NCBI GenBank assembly: GCA_035634055.1
Contig: DASQDR010000031.1
Coordinates: 1 to 32,491, forward strand
Direction: 5' to 3'
DNA: 32,491 bases
Origin: JAICTV01 sp035634055
GTDB lineage: Bacteria > Planctomycetota > Phycisphaerae > Tepidisphaerales > Tepidisphaeraceae
The position numbers were made by a program, and so were the translations under genes. Shown here piece after piece: positions 32,319-32,491 of this stretch (its first letter is position 1; the number at the start of each line of letters is the position of its first letter). Under the pieces are notes generated by a model that had not been told where the DNA came from, made no database searches, and saw nothing but the letters and a program-made list of their open reading frames with translations.

Positions 32319-32409
32319 GGCAGCCTAACATACGATGGCGGCGGCGCGCTCACCTGTCAAATATTTCAGCGGTTTGGCGGTAATTTTGTCGTCACCGGGT
32401 TAGGCTGCC
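32319..32409. promoter_or_regulatory. 11-bp inverted repeat upstream of the prepilin gene
   Basis: The sequences ggcagcctaac (32319-32329) and gttaggctgcc (32399-32409) are perfect complements separated by 69 bp, in the leader of the prepilin gene. Between them, on the minus strand, is TTGACA (complement of 32355-32360) with TATGTT 22 bp further on, which is too far for a standard promoter. A pair of regulator sites or a looping operator is possible. No further gene is seen up to the window end. Confidence 0.4.
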
Positions 32410-32491
32410 AAACGAATTGCGTCAGCACCCGTGCAAATGTACGCCGCGATGGCCTTGGCCACGGACGAGGGGTGTGGCCTGCGCAGGTGCG

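Noticed and set aside
32255..32353. ATG at 32353 as start of the prepilin
   Set aside because: It would give a 55-residue leader; the GTG at 32254 has a good ribosome-binding site and a normal leader length.

Overview
The window is high-GC chromosomal DNA, most likely from a soil or freshwater planctomycete of the Phycisphaerae type. Three things point there: two PEP-CTERM-type sorting signals and one VPLPA-like signal on exported proteins, a large beta-helix protein that ends in dockerin-like repeats, and a prepilin with the FTLVELLVVI start followed by an H..LYLDSH motif. This lineage call is inference from protein style. There are no rRNA, tRNA, CRISPR or insertion-sequence genes that I can see.

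Layout. Positions 1-1152 (minus strand): a truncated acetyl-xylan-esterase-family hydrolase and ribosomal protein L21 (rplU), the latter with its own terminator. Positions 1371-5756 (plus): a compact six-gene type II fatty-acid/polyketide-like operon (dehydratase, long acyl carrier protein, second dehydratase-like protein, degenerate ketosynthase, two-helix membrane protein, intact ketosynthase). It is the most interesting system here, because each catalytic class is present as one intact and one active-site-degenerate copy. Positions 6123-8078: elongation factor P and a PEP-CTERM protein resembling a glycosidase. Positions 8212-10344 (minus): an NB-ARC/TPR STAND ATPase. Positions 10726-12379: a VPLPA-type anchored protein, an EVE-domain protein and a PH-like membrane protein. 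Positions 12685-15445: a complete NitT/TauT/Thi-type ABC importer (ATPase, permease, binding protein). Positions 15389-16999 (minus): a polytopic GT-C-like membrane protein that overlaps the importer's 3' end. Positions 17108-18586: an aldo/keto reductase and a small LigD-phosphoesterase-like protein. Positions 18612-23108: a metal (zinc/manganese) acquisition locus with a His-rich membrane protein, an outer-membrane barrel, and a ZnuA/ZnuC/ZnuB-like importer. Positions 23125-23883 (minus): a xylose-isomerase-like TIM-barrel protein. Positions 24380-32254 (minus): a 2288-residue PEP-CTERM beta-helix protein and the prepilin upstream of it.

A second theme is the intergenic DNA of the first 8.2 kb. 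Several gaps there are filled by imperfect palindromes or short tandem runs built from short repeated words, with a different word set in each gap. Two of them lie inside the fatty-acid-like operon. A further theme is in-frame low-complexity expansion in exported or membrane proteins between 13.5 and 21.6 kb (Ala-Ser-Ala-Pro repeats, a Gly run, Ser-Asp-Ala-Arg repeats, a Gln run, an Ala run).

All assignments come from reading motifs and gene order by eye; no database search was possible.
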